A stretch of 64,000 bases of DNA, from assembly GCA_963844865.1 (NCBI GenBank), contig CAWJPY010000029.1, positions 11,844 to 75,843 of the forward strand, read 5' to 3'. The notes under the pieces were generated by a model. That model was given only the letters and a program-made list of their open reading frames with translations, searched no databases and had not been told where the DNA came from. Both the position numbers and the translations under genes were made by a program. Of the stretch, positions 36,319 through 45,571 are shown piece after piece; the first letter of the stretch is position 1, and each line of letters opens with the position of its first letter. Source of the DNA: CAWJPY01 sp963844865 (lineage in GTDB: Bacteria > Acidobacteriota > Thermoanaerobaculia > Thermoanaerobaculales > Sulfomarinibacteraceae).

Positions 36319-36436
36319 CATCTCTCGCTCCGGGAAAGGCCAGAGGGGGTGCCAGGCACGCTTTCGAATGAAGCGATCCACCTCCTATCGAAGCAAGACG
36401 GCGTGCCAGGCACCCTCTCTGGTGCTCCCGAAGCGC
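36319..36436 (+). repeat. Complete GGTGCC-GGCACC inverted-repeat element (locus D)
   Basis: The left arm (TCTCGCTCCGGG, then GGTGCCAGGCACG) and right arm (GTGCCAGGCACC, then CTCTCTGGTGCTCCCG) are imperfect inverted copies around a loop of about 40 bp that begins GCTTTCGAATGAAGCGATCC. The element starts 17 bp after the URO-D stop codon, between convergent genes. It is about 80% identical to loci G and H by eye. Confidence 0.85.
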
Positions 36437-36439
36437 TAC

Positions 36440-36575
36440 GTCGCTGATCGCTGTCCGCTGATCCCTGATCGCCGACGCCGGCCGCTGCCAACTGCCGCTG
36501 TCGCCGATCCCGGTCGCCGACGCTGTTCACCGCCGCTGTCACTGATCGCGGGTCGCGGACGCGGACACCGGCGCG
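36440..36575. repeat. Degenerate GC-rich intergenic tract
   Basis: The tract consists of repeated variants of CGCTGATCGC, GCCGACGCCGGCCGCTG, GTCGCCGATCCCGGTCGC and GGTCGCGGACGCGGAC. It abuts locus D and ends at the stop codon of the convergent EEP gene. Confidence 0.6.
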
Positions 36576-36579
36576 ATCG

Positions 36580-37407
36580 TTACTCTTGATCCGGGTCGGC
36601 TACGAAGTCGGCGATCACCGGCAGGTGGTCGCTGGCCAGGCGGGCAACCTGCAGGCGCGACCGCCAGCAGCGCTGGAGGCGGAGGCGGCCGCGAAAGTAG
36701 ATCCGGTCCAGGGCGCCCCGCGGGGCCAGCGAGGGGTAGGTGGGGATGGCGCCGTTGATGCCCACGGGCACGTGGTCGGTGGCCGAGACGAAGCCGAACA
36801 CCTCGGTGAAGATGGGCCGCAGCCGCGACCGCCAGTCGTTGAAGTCGCCCGCGACCAGGGACGAGCAGCCGCCGTCGACGCACTTGAACTCCTCCGAGCG
36901 CACCAGGATGCCCACCTGCTTCTCCCGCTCCCGCGCCGACAGGCCGAGGTGGAGGTTGAAGACCTCCAGGTGCCGCGGCTCGTCTCCGGGGACCGGGACC
37001 TCGAGCGTGGTGTGCTGACAGCCGCGGCGCTTGCGGTGGTCGATGGTGAGGTCGATGTTGCGCTCGCGCACGATGGGGAAGCGGCTCAAGGTGGCGTTGC
37101 CGTAGCGTCCCTTGCGGTGCCTGAGCGACACGTTGTACCCGGCCGCCAGGTGGGGGTAGCCGGCCCCTTCGGCCAGCACCCGGGCCAGGTCCAGGCCCTT
37201 GGAGCGCCGCGCCCCCTCGTCCACCTCCTGCATCATCACCACGTCGGCGTCGTAACGCCTCAGGATGGCCAGGATCCGCTCCGGCCGGAAGCGCCGGTCG
37301 ACGCCGATGGCCCGGTGGATGTTGTAGGTCAACACGCGCAGCGCGGCCCGTGAGCCAGCCTCTCTCCCCGCCGCCCGAGCCCCCGCTGCTTCGCTCTCGC
37401 GTCCCAC
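36580..37407 (-). CDS. Endonuclease/exonuclease/phosphatase (EEP) family protein
   Basis: This 275-residue EEP-fold hydrolase begins its domain with LRVLTYNIHRAIGVDRRF. It carries MMQEVDEGARRS (catalytic Glu), LEVFNLHLGLS, VAGDFNDW (metal-binding Asp/Asn), a late LDRIYF and the terminal SDHLPVIADF with the catalytic His. This subgroup often accompanies phospholipid or cardiolipin genes; a phosphodiesterase role is likely. GTG 37407 has GGGAGGTCG upstream and sits 1 bp after the preceding stop, so the gene is coupled to the small ORF at 37409. Confidence 0.8.
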   Translation of the reverse strand: MGRESEAAGARAAGREAGSRAALRVLTYNIHRAIGVDRRFRPERILAILRRYDADVVMMQEVDEGARRSKGLDLARVLAEGAGYPHLAAGYNVSLRHRKGRYGNATLSRFPIVRERNIDLTIDHRKRRGCQHTTLEVPVPGDEPRHLEVFNLHLGLSAREREKQVGILVRSEEFKCVDGGCSSLVAGDFNDWRSRLRPIFTEVFGFVSATDHVPVGINGAIPTYPSLAPRGALDRIYFRGRLRLQRCWRSRLQVARLASDHLPVIADFVADPDQE

Positions 37408-37408
37408 G

Positions 37409-37699
37409 CTAGCGACCTCCCATCCGGCCGTCCGCAGCCGGAGGCTCGCTGGGTTGGACCTCGGCCATGCGCCGGCGCAGCGCGTCCTCCAGGGTGGCCC
37501 GCGGATCGGCCTCTCCTCCCGGCACCGACAGCACCACCTGGACGGTGACCGAGCCGTTGTCGGCCCGCACATCGCGGATCTCCTCGATACGCAGCGGGCC
37601 CTCGGTGGCGCCCGGCTGCTCCGGTCGCGAGGTCATACGGCGCAGCATCTGTCGCTCGTCGCGAGTGACGTCGAGCGTGATCGTCGTTCGATTCGGCAT
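37409..37699 (-). CDS. Small conserved-looking hypothetical protein
   Basis: This 96-residue protein begins MPNRTTITLDVTRDERQML and has a central VTVQVVLSVPGGEADPRATL. It looks like a small mixed alpha/beta domain. GGGGAGGACGTGT precedes ATG 37699. It lies between the RND permease stop (37738) and the EEP gene, with 1 bp to the latter, so it is probably the last but one gene of the efflux operon transcript or of a short one of its own. I do not recognise the family. Confidence 0.6.
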   Translation of the reverse strand: MPNRTTITLDVTRDERQMLRRMTSRPEQPGATEGPLRIEEIRDVRADNGSVTVQVVLSVPGGEADPRATLEDALRRRMAEVQPSEPPAADGRMGGR

Positions 37700-37737
37700 A
37701 CACGTCCTCCCCCATGGACAACAGGGACCCCGTCGCG

Positions 37738-40700
37738 TCACCTTCCAAGGCGACCATGGGGGTCGAGGCGCGCATACAGGGCGGGCAGGACGAGCAGGAC
37801 CAGGGGGCCCGAGATCACGAAGCCGCCGATCACCGCGATGGCCAGGGGCTGCAGGAGCTGGGAGCCCTCTCCGAGCGCCAGCGCCAGGGGCGCCAGGGCG
37901 AAGGCGGTGGCCAGGATGGTCATGGCCACGGGACGCAGGCGGCGGCGGGAACCGCGCACCCAGGCCTCGCGGGGGCTGACGCCTTCGAGCAGCTCGTTGC
38001 GGGCCTCGTGGATCACGAAGATGGCGTTCTCGCCCACGATGCCCACCATCATGATGGCGCCCACGAAGCTGGAGATGTTCAGGGTCATGCCGGTCACGAT
38101 GAGGGCGGCGAACACGCCCGCCAGTACCGCCACGTCGATGAGGGCGGTGAGCAGCGGTGCCCGCCAGTCTCCGAACTCGAAGAGGAGGACGATCGAGACC
38201 AAGAGCAGCCCGGCCGCCAGCACCACCAGCAGACCTTTGAAGGACGACTGCTGCTGGGCGTAGAGCCCGCCGTACTCCAGGCTCGTCCCCTGGGACAGGT
38301 GGAGCTCTGAGGACAGGCGCGCCTTGATGTCTGCGACCGCTCCCCCCAGCGTGCGGCCCGACAGACGGGCCGTGACCCCCAGGTAGGTCTTGAGGTTCTC
38401 GCGGTCGATCTCCGCCTCGGGCACACCGGTGGTGACCGCCGCCAGGTCGCTCAGCGGCACCGTCGAACCGTCCGCCAGCAGGACCGGAGCTCCCTCCAGG
38501 TCGTGGCCGCGGCCGAGGAAGACGCGCACGTCGTACACCCGCTCGCCGATCCTCAGATCGGAGGCGAGGGTGCCCACGGTGGCCGGTTGGATGGCGGCAT
38601 GGAGGTCGGCGGCGGTCAGAGCGTGCCGGGCCAGCGCCTCCGGGTGGACCGCGAGCCTGAGGGCCGGCCCGGCGATGGTGATGCCGTCGAAGACGTCCTC
38701 CACGCCCTGAACCTTGCCGATGACCTCAGCCACCCGGCGCGCGGTCTGCTCGAGCTGCTGCTGGTCCTGGCCGAAGATCTTGATGTCGATGGGCTGGGGC
38801 ACGCCCCCGGTGAGGTCTCCGATCTCGTCCTCCATGAGCTGGCCGAAGTCGGTGTGGATGGCGGGCTCGGCCCGGTCGATGCGGGTCCTCAGGTCGTCGA
38901 TGACCTCCCCCACCGGCCGCCGCTGGCTCCGCGGCTTCAGGCGGATGGCGTAGTCGCCCCGGTTGGGCTCGGTGATGAAGAAGCCGAGCTGGGTCCCGGT
39001 GCGGCGGGAGTACGTCGCCACGTCGGGCAAGGCCTCGACGATGGCGTCCACCTGCTTCAGCATGGCGTCGGAGTCGGCCAGGGAGGTTCCGGGCGGGGTC
39101 CAGTAGTCGAGGATGATGGTGCCCTCGTCCATGGCCGGCAGGAAGTCGGTCTCGAGGATCCGATAGCAGAGGTAGAGGGCGCCGTAGAGACCGAGCAGCA
39201 AGAGCACGGCCACCGGCCAGGCGCGCACGAGCCTTCTCCACCACCGCGACCGCACGCCCCCGTTCTTGCCCTCCTCCGTCTCCCGTCCACGTTCACCCCG
39301 CCCCGAGGTGTGCTGGCGGAGCCATCCCAGCGCCACCGGCACCACCAGGGTGGCCAGGAAGAAGGACACCGTGAGGGCGAGCACCATGGTCAGGGCCAGG
39401 GGCTTGAAGAAGGCCCCGACCACGCCGGTCAGGAGGGCGAAGGGGGCGAAGACGACGATGGTCGAGAGGCTGGAGCCGATCATGGCCGGCAGCATGTGGG
39501 CGGTCCCACTCACCGTGGGCCAGTCGGAGATCCCCGCCTCGCGGTGGCGGTGGATGTTCTCCACCACCACGATGGCGTCGTCGGCGATGAGGCCGAGGGC
39601 GGCGGCGATGCCCCCCAGGGTCATGAGGTTGATGGTCTGCCCGAAGAGGCGCAGGCCGAGCAGGACCACGGCCACCGTGATGGGGATCGTGGCCACACCG
39701 ATGGCGGCCACCCTCCAGGAGCGGAGGAAGACCAGCAGCACGCCGGCCGCCAGGGCGACCCCGATGAAGATGGCGTCCCTCACCCCTCCGACCGAGTCGT
39801 GGATGAACGTGGCCTGGTTGTAGAAGGTGCTCCAGCGCACCCCCTGGGGGACGAGGTCGGAGTTCTCGGCCAGCAGCTTGTCCACGGCATTGGAGATGGC
39901 CACGGTGTTGGCCGACGGCTGCTGGATGATGCTGACCAGCACCGCCTCCTTGCCGCCCGCGGTGGTGCGCACGTAGGAGACGGCGTCGGCCGCCTCCAGG
40001 GTGCCCAGCTTCGAGATCGGCACCACCATGCCACCGGCGGTGGGGATCGCGATGGCGCCCAGCTCCTCCAAGCTGCGCGCGCGCCCGTCCACCAGGGTCA
40101 GGTAGAGCTCGTGGTTGCGCTCCAGGAGCCCGCTCGAGATGGCCTGGTTGTTGTCCTGGAGCGCGGCGACCACGTCCGCCGGCGTGAGGCGATGGCCGGC
40201 CAGGGCCCCGGGGTCCAGGTGGATCTCAAACTCCCGCTGCCGGCCGCCCTGGACCTGGACCTGGGACACCCCCGGGATACGGATCAGCTCCGGTCTGATG
40301 GTGTACTCGGCGAGCTGCCGCAGCCACCACTGGGGGCGGGTGTCCGACGTCAGGGCGTAGCCGAGCACGGCGTAGGTGGAGGTGTTCATCCACTCCACGT
40401 CCACCCGGGCGCCGGCGGGGAGGTCCGGCTTGATGCGCGCCACCTCCCCCTCCACGCGCTGCAAGGCGATCGCCATGTCCGTGCCCCAGGCGAAGTTGAC
40501 GCTCATCTCCGAGGAGCCCCGGGACGTCGTGGAGCGCACGCTCACCACGCCGGGCACCCGGGTCACCGCCTCCTCCAGGGGCCGGGTGACCGTGGGGATC
40601 ATGCGCGCAGCGGGCTCGTCGCCGACATCGGTGATGAGCTTGACGATGGGGAAGGTCACGGTGGGGAAGATGCCCGAGGGCATCTGACGCGCCATCCAGA

Positions 40701-40776
40701 ACCCGGCCCCGGCCAGGATCACGGTCAGGAGCACGATGGCCGTGGATCGGCGGTGGGAGCGCTCGAGGAGGCTCAC
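37738..40776 (-). CDS. RND-family efflux permease (inner-membrane subunit)
   Basis: This 1012-residue proton-driven exporter has the standard layout: TM1 (about 13-30), a large periplasmic loop with VPGVVSVRSTTSRGSSEM, TM2-6 with GGIAAALGLIADDAIVVVENIHRHRE (TM4 charged pair Asp-Asp), a second half after GRGERGRETEEGK with TM7, a second loop, and TM8-12 with MMVGIVGENAIFVIHEARNE. The TM4 residues fit the hydrophobe/amphiphile (HAE) type more than the heavy-metal type (DGA). GTG 40776 overlaps the MFP stop as GTGA. The outer-membrane and adaptor subunits are encoded just upstream. Confidence 0.93.
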   Translation of the reverse strand: MSLLERSHRRSTAIVLLTVILAGAGFWMARQMPSGIFPTVTFPIVKLITDVGDEPAARMIPTVTRPLEEAVTRVPGVVSVRSTTSRGSSEMSVNFAWGTDMAIALQRVEGEVARIKPDLPAGARVDVEWMNTSTYAVLGYALTSDTRPQWWLRQLAEYTIRPELIRIPGVSQVQVQGGRQREFEIHLDPGALAGHRLTPADVVAALQDNNQAISSGLLERNHELYLTLVDGRARSLEELGAIAIPTAGGMVVPISKLGTLEAADAVSYVRTTAGGKEAVLVSIIQQPSANTVAISNAVDKLLAENSDLVPQGVRWSTFYNQATFIHDSVGGVRDAIFIGVALAAGVLLVFLRSWRVAAIGVATIPITVAVVLLGLRLFGQTINLMTLGGIAAALGLIADDAIVVVENIHRHREAGISDWPTVSGTAHMLPAMIGSSLSTIVVFAPFALLTGVVGAFFKPLALTMVLALTVSFFLATLVVPVALGWLRQHTSGRGERGRETEEGKNGGVRSRWWRRLVRAWPVAVLLLLGLYGALYLCYRILETDFLPAMDEGTIILDYWTPPGTSLADSDAMLKQVDAIVEALPDVATYSRRTGTQLGFFITEPNRGDYAIRLKPRSQRRPVGEVIDDLRTRIDRAEPAIHTDFGQLMEDEIGDLTGGVPQPIDIKIFGQDQQQLEQTARRVAEVIGKVQGVEDVFDGITIAGPALRLAVHPEALARHALTAADLHAAIQPATVGTLASDLRIGERVYDVRVFLGRGHDLEGAPVLLADGSTVPLSDLAAVTTGVPEAEIDRENLKTYLGVTARLSGRTLGGAVADIKARLSSELHLSQGTSLEYGGLYAQQQSSFKGLLVVLAAGLLLVSIVLLFEFGDWRAPLLTALIDVAVLAGVFAALIVTGMTLNISSFVGAIMMVGIVGENAIFVIHEARNELLEGVSPREAWVRGSRRRLRPVAMTILATAFALAPLALALGEGSQLLQPLAIAVIGGFVISGPLVLLVLPALYARLDPHGRLGR

Positions 40777-41762
40777 CTCCCGGTCACCACCGGGGCCCCG
40801 TCCGGCAGCCCCACCTGGCCGCCGACGATGACCTGGGTGCCCGGGCTGAGGGTGGGCCTGGTGATCTCGACCCGGCCGCCCTCCGACAGCCCCGTGGCCA
40901 CCTCCACCCAGTGGGCCTTGCCGTCGGCGACCTCCGCCAGGCGCTTGACACCGGTGACGTCGTCGGTGAGCACGGCCGCGTCCGGCACCACCGGCACCTG
41001 CCTGCGGTGGGCCACGGTGATACGCACCGTGCCGAACATGCCCACCGCCGGGACGGCCCCGGGCGAAGCCAGATCGATGCGCACGGGCACGGTCATGGCG
41101 GCCGGGTTGGCGGTGGCCATGACCCCGTGCACCTTCCCGGGCAGGGCGCCGGTGCGTCCGGCCAGCGCCACCGTGGCCGCTTGGCCCGGACGGACCCGGG
41201 TGAGGTCGCTCTGGGCCAGGTCGGCCAGGAAGACCAGGGAGTCCGCGGCGGCCACGCCGAGCAGCTCCGCGTCCTGGGCGACCCGGTCCCCGGACGCCGC
41301 CGAGCGGCTCACCACCACCCCGGCCGCGGACGACTCCAGGGGCATCACCACCAGGTCGCGGCGCGCCAGCTCCAGGGCCCGCTCGGCGTCGGCGCGTTCC
41401 CGCGGACCGGTCGCGTCGCGCACCATCTGGCGGGCGCCCTCCAGCGCCGCCTCGGCGTCCCGTGCCACCATCGTGCCCACCCGCTCTCCCTTCGTCACCT
41501 TGTCTCCAACCACCGGCGCCAGCTCGGTGACGGTGCCGGCGAAGGGCGCCCGCACCTGCTGGGTGACCAGGGCCTGGGTTTGGCCCGGCGCCGACACCGT
41601 CTCGGCCAGGTCGGCCAGGGTCACCTCGGCCACCTGCACCGGGGTGCCGGCGATCGCCGTGGGCGTGGGCTGTGCGCTCTGGGAGGAGCCGCCGCCGTGG
41701 CAGCCCACGGCCAGCAGCAGACCCGCCAGGAGGGCACCGCTGCGGCGGAGCGCGGCGCTCAT
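40773..41762 (-). CDS. Efflux periplasmic adaptor (MFP/HlyD family) lipoprotein
   Basis: This 329-residue periplasmic adaptor links the RND pump to the TolC-like channel. A lipoprotein signal ends LLAVGC (Cys21). A barrel-sandwich half (VRAPFAGTVTELAPVVGDKV) is followed by a helical hairpin (AALEGARQMVRDATG to LARRDLVVM), the matching lipoyl half (MPLESSAAGVVVSRSAASGD), then beta-barrel and membrane-proximal domains. ATG 41762 overlaps the upstream stop as ATGA. The hairpin is short. Confidence 0.9.
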   Translation of the reverse strand: MSAALRRSGALLAGLLLAVGCHGGGSSQSAQPTPTAIAGTPVQVAEVTLADLAETVSAPGQTQALVTQQVRAPFAGTVTELAPVVGDKVTKGERVGTMVARDAEAALEGARQMVRDATGPRERADAERALELARRDLVVMPLESSAAGVVVSRSAASGDRVAQDAELLGVAAADSLVFLADLAQSDLTRVRPGQAATVALAGRTGALPGKVHGVMATANPAAMTVPVRIDLASPGAVPAVGMFGTVRITVAHRRQVPVVPDAAVLTDDVTGVKRLAEVADGKAHWVEVATGLSEGGRVEITRPTLSPGTQVIVGGQVGLPDGAPVVTGR

Positions 41763-43099
41763 GGTCCGCCCGCCCAGCGCAGAGCAGCCGCCTCGGCCTG
41801 ACGGCAGGCGAGCTCCGCGGCCGCCGTCTGCACCGCCACGTCGCCGGCCGCCACGAAGGCGTCCAGCACCTCGAGGAAGCTCCCGGTCCCCCCCCGGTAG
41901 CGGCTCTCGGCCTCCAGGGAGGCGTCGCGGGCCGTGGGCGCGGCGCCGGACAGCTCGCGGTAGCGGCGGTAGGCGTGCTCCATGGCGCGCCGCGCCAGCG
42001 CCTGCTGGAGGGAGACCGCCTCCTGCACCGCCACCTGGCTGCGGCCGGCCTGGTCGAGGGCCAGCTCCGCCTGGGCGATGCGGGCCCTGAGCACTCCGAA
42101 GGCAGTGACGGGCCAGCTCACGTTCACCGTCACCGAGTACCCCAGGTCGCGGCGCAGGCGATCGCCGAAGTCGGCGCCGGGATGGCCGGCCGCGAAGTCG
42201 GGAGGGACCAGGTAGCTGGTGCCCGAGCCCCAGAGCCCGGCATCCGCCTGCAGGCTGAGGTGGGGCTTGCGCAGCGCCCTGGCGATGTCCACCGCGGCGG
42301 CCGCGACCTCCACCTCGCCGCGGGCGGCGGCCAGCTCGGGCACGGTGCCGCCGGGCGCCGGCGGCATCGTGGGCGGGGGCGGGGGCGGTGGCAGCGGCGC
42401 CAGCTCGAGGGCGCTTTCCGGGGGCCTCCCCATCAGGTGGTTGAGCCCCATGCGGGCGCTGTCCCGCCGTTCCTCGGCGGCAACCATCGCGGCCCTGGTG
42501 GTCGCGATCTGGACGGTGGTCCGCAGCACCTCGGCGGACACCGCCTGGCCGGCGCGCCGGCGGCTCTCCAGGTACGACCGGTATCCGGACAGGCGCTGCA
42601 GCGACTCGCGGCGGGCCGCGACGTCGGCCTCGGCGGCGAGCGCCTCGGCGAAGGACAGGCGCACCTGGTAGTCCACGTCGCGCTCCGCCTGCCGGTAGCG
42701 GGCCGTCGCGACCCGGCGCTGGGCCGTCGCCTGGCGCACGCCCGCCTTCAGGGCGCCCCCCTCGTACAGCGGCTTCTGGGCGATGACCTGCAGCCGCTCC
42801 TCGCCGCCGTTGGTGACCACCGGGTCGTAGCCGTCCGGCGGGGCGTACCAGAAGTCGCCCCCGAGGATCAGCTCGACCCGGCGCTGGGCCTCGGCCTCCA
42901 GCCGACCCTCACGGGCGATCTCGACGTCGAGGGCCGCCACCGGCAGGCGGGCATTGGCCTCGTGGGCGGCCGCCATGGCCTCCTCCAGGGTGAGTGGGCT
43001 CTGAGCTTCCGCCCCTGTCCCGGCGAGCGCCGCGGCCGCCAGGAGGATCGCGGAACCGGTCCCGCTCATGCGATGAAGCCACGTGATGCCCTTCCTCAT
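41759..43099 (-). CDS. TolC family outer-membrane efflux protein
   Basis: This 446-residue channel subunit is first in the operon. The signal peptide is MRKGITWLHRMSGTGSAILL onward to AEA-QS. Two TolC repeats follow, beginning LTLEEAMAAAHEANARL and VPELAAARGEVEVAAAAVDI, each rich in Ala/Arg/Glu helices. A run of eight prolines (PLPPPPPPPTMPP) marks the joint between them. The start is ATG 43099, or ATG 43069; neither has a good ribosome site. The gene overlaps the MFP gene by 4 bp. Confidence 0.88.
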   Translation of the reverse strand: MRKGITWLHRMSGTGSAILLAAAALAGTGAEAQSPLTLEEAMAAAHEANARLPVAALDVEIAREGRLEAEAQRRVELILGGDFWYAPPDGYDPVVTNGGEERLQVIAQKPLYEGGALKAGVRQATAQRRVATARYRQAERDVDYQVRLSFAEALAAEADVAARRESLQRLSGYRSYLESRRRAGQAVSAEVLRTTVQIATTRAAMVAAEERRDSARMGLNHLMGRPPESALELAPLPPPPPPPTMPPAPGGTVPELAAARGEVEVAAAAVDIARALRKPHLSLQADAGLWGSGTSYLVPPDFAAGHPGADFGDRLRRDLGYSVTVNVSWPVTAFGVLRARIAQAELALDQAGRSQVAVQEAVSLQQALARRAMEHAYRRYRELSGAAPTARDASLEAESRYRGGTGSFLEVLDAFVAAGDVAVQTAAAELACRQAEAAALRWAGGP

Positions 43100-43182
43100 T
43101 GCACACGGACAAGCGTGGACCCTGCCGACCGCATTCCCGCCGCGACGGCCCGATGGGACGAGATGCCGCCCGGGCGACGAGA

Positions 43183-45315
43183 TCACGGCGGGTCGCTCCG
43201 GGGCGAGCGGTCCACGGGGTCGCGGTCCACCCGGCGGCCCCAGTAGGAGGCCGGCGGGGAGCGCCAGGCCTGCCGGTGCAGCCAGCTCATGGTTTCGGCG
43301 TCCTGGGCGAGGCGGTCGAGCTCGTCCCTGGAGAGGGCCTCGGGACCGTGCTCGAAGCATCTCTCGGCGAGACGGCGAAGGCGGCCGCGCTGGGCCCGGC
43401 GGGCCCGCCCCGCGGCCACGTGCACGGAGTTGGCGACCGGATCCATCACCGCCCGCTCGAAGGCCCTTCGGCCGCCCGCGGTCAGGGGCGATCCCAGCGC
43501 CCGGCGGAACGCTTCCACCACCTCGGGCACCTCACGGTCCGAGGGCGTCACCAGCAACCCCCTCCCGGCGAACGCGTCACCCCAGTCGACGCGACTCAGG
43601 AGCACCGAGATGGGCGCCGCGAGCACGAGGGGCGCCACCACCGGCAGCGACCACAGGAAGTAGAGCGGCTTCAGCCACAGGGCGAACCCGCCCCACAGCG
43701 CCGCCACCACAGTGCCCGGCGCGTGGCGCCGGATCGCCGCCGGCCAGCTGGTCTCGACGCTGCGGTTCTGGCCCGCCCAGGACAGGGACACGCCGAGGAG
43801 AGACTCCACCACGTAGCGGCTGTGGGCGAGCATCCGGATCGGCGCGAGGAGCACCGAGATCAGGAACTCCAAGCCGATGCCGCCCAAAAGGGCGCGGCTC
43901 CCCCCGTACCGCGCCTGGCGGCGTCTGAGCACCAGGTCGGCCATGGCCAGGAGCTTGGGCAGCACCAGGACGATGACGGTGCTGCCGGCCAGACGGATTG
44001 CCCACTCCGGGTGCCACTCGGGCCACAGGGGGAAGAGCTGGTGGGGAGAAGGGAAGTAGTTGATGGGCCACAGGGTGAAGCGCGCCACCTCGATGGCGGC
44101 CAGGACCAGGAACGCGAGCCACAGCAGCGACGACCCGTAGGCCAGGATCCCGTTGAGAAAGGTCATGCGGTGGGCGAAGCGGAACCGCCTCCCGGTGACC
44201 AGCAGCCACAGGTGCTGGAGGTTGCCCTTCGCCCAGCGGCGGTCCCGGGTCAGCTCGTCGATCAGGCTCGGCGGCGACTCCTCGAAGCTGCCCCCCAGCT
44301 CCGGCTCCAGCCAGACCTCGTGGCCGCCGCGGGACATGTACGCCGCCTCCACGAAGTCGTGGCTGAGGATCGGCCCGGAGAAGAGGCCGAACCCGGAGAG
44401 CTGGGGCAGACCGCACAGGCGCATGAACGGGCGGATCCGGATGGCGGCATTGTGCCCCCAGTAGGCCGCCTCTCCCAGCATCATGGCGGCCAGACCGCTT
44501 GCGAACAGGGGTCCGTAGACGCAGTTGGCGAACTGCTGGGCGCGGGCGAAGGCGGAGCGGGCGTTGACGATGGCGGGGTTGGTCTGGAGGATGCCCACCT
44601 GGGGCTCCAGGGCCATCAGCCGCACCATCTCCACGATCGTGGCGCCCGCCATCAGGCTGTCGGCATCCAGCACCACCATGTACTCGTAGTCCCGCCCCCA
44701 ACGGCGCAGGAAGTCGCCGATGTTGCCGCTCTTGTAGTGCAGGTTCGCCACCCGCCGACGGTAGTAGAGGCGGCCCGCCGCACCGAGGCGCTCGCACAGC
44801 GTGTGCCACGCCTGCTGCTCGGCCAGCCAGACCAGTGGATCGCGGGAGTCGGACAGGATGAAGAAGTCGAAGGCGTCGAGCTCACCGGTCCCCGCCAGGG
44901 ATCGGTAGACCGCCTCCAGGCCGGCCAGGGCCCGGTCCACGGGCTCGTGGTAGATGGGCATGATGACGGCGGTGCGACCCACCGGAACCGTGGCCAGCTC
45001 CTCCGCGGGATGGCGGCGCACCAGGGACAGGCGGTCCCCGCCGCGGCCACGACGGACGACGAAGCCCAGGATGGCGGTCCAGAAGGCGGCCGTGATCCAG
45101 CCGAAGAGGAGCGCGAACAGGCCGGCGAGGGCCTTCTCCACCGCCGTGGACCCGTGGTACGGGAGGATCGCCAGCATGTAGTAGGTCGCGATCCCGGTCT
45201 GCACGATGACCAGCACCGCGACCAGGGCACGGCGCAGGATGGCCCGGAAGCGCCAGCGCACGGCTCGCGACCTCGATGAGGATCGACCCGCCACGGGATC
45301 ATCCGCCCCCGTCAT
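43183..45315 (-). CDS. opgH: Glucans biosynthesis glucosyltransferase (OpgH/MdoH)
   Basis: This inner-membrane GT2 glycosyltransferase polymerises UDP-glucose into the backbone of osmoregulated periplasmic glucans and moves it out. It has 710 residues. Two N-terminal helices are followed by a cytosolic GT domain with VIMPIYHEP, DSRDP, VVLDADSLMAG and the catalytic/product block WGHNAAIRIRPF, SHDFVEAAYMSRGG and DRRWAKGNLQHL, then about five C-terminal helices and a soluble tail. ATG 45315 lies 6 bp after the small ORF. It lacks the long N-terminal extension of enterobacterial OpgH (about 850 residues). Confidence 0.93.
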   Translation of the reverse strand: MTGADDPVAGRSSSRSRAVRWRFRAILRRALVAVLVIVQTGIATYYMLAILPYHGSTAVEKALAGLFALLFGWITAAFWTAILGFVVRRGRGGDRLSLVRRHPAEELATVPVGRTAVIMPIYHEPVDRALAGLEAVYRSLAGTGELDAFDFFILSDSRDPLVWLAEQQAWHTLCERLGAAGRLYYRRRVANLHYKSGNIGDFLRRWGRDYEYMVVLDADSLMAGATIVEMVRLMALEPQVGILQTNPAIVNARSAFARAQQFANCVYGPLFASGLAAMMLGEAAYWGHNAAIRIRPFMRLCGLPQLSGFGLFSGPILSHDFVEAAYMSRGGHEVWLEPELGGSFEESPPSLIDELTRDRRWAKGNLQHLWLLVTGRRFRFAHRMTFLNGILAYGSSLLWLAFLVLAAIEVARFTLWPINYFPSPHQLFPLWPEWHPEWAIRLAGSTVIVLVLPKLLAMADLVLRRRQARYGGSRALLGGIGLEFLISVLLAPIRMLAHSRYVVESLLGVSLSWAGQNRSVETSWPAAIRRHAPGTVVAALWGGFALWLKPLYFLWSLPVVAPLVLAAPISVLLSRVDWGDAFAGRGLLVTPSDREVPEVVEAFRRALGSPLTAGGRRAFERAVMDPVANSVHVAAGRARRAQRGRLRRLAERCFEHGPEALSRDELDRLAQDAETMSWLHRQAWRSPPASYWGRRVDRDPVDRSPRSDPP

Positions 45316-45321
45316 CGACGG

Positions 45322-45570
45322 CTATCCCTGTCCCATGCTGGTGCGGTGGATGGGCGGCGCCGTGGGGGGAACCTCCACACGGCAAGCCTCGAGGCGACTC
45401 CAGAGGCGGTCCATCACCCGGTCCAGGGGCGTCGGGTCGTCACCATCCGCGGGAAGTTCTGCAACCAGGTCTTCGAGCTCCGCCCGGACGTCGGGGCCGG
45501 GCGGGACACCGCACCGCTCCAGATAGCGCAGCGCCCGCTCCAGGGCGATCTCGCGTGCGGGCCGGGCCAC
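45322..45570 (-). CDS. Small hypothetical protein between opgG and opgH
   Basis: This 82-residue, mainly helical protein begins MARPAREIALERALRYLERC and continues with acidic ELEDLVAELPADGDDP and LDRVMDRLWSRLEACRVEV. GTG 45570 is 1 bp after the opgG stop, and its stop is 6 bp before opgH, so it is translated within the opg operon. No signal or membrane segment is seen, so it should be cytosolic and could associate with OpgH. I do not recognise a family. Confidence 0.6.
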   Translation of the reverse strand: MARPAREIALERALRYLERCGVPPGPDVRAELEDLVAELPADGDDPTPLDRVMDRLWSRLEACRVEVPPTAPPIHRTSMGQG

Positions 45571-45571
45571 C

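Noticed and set aside
38503..42090. 1195-codon open frame on the plus strand across the efflux operon
   Set aside because: It is antisense to the RND and MFP genes, which have clear homology and ribosome sites. The peptide is His/Gly/Asp-rich with no domain, as expected of a GC-rich shadow frame.
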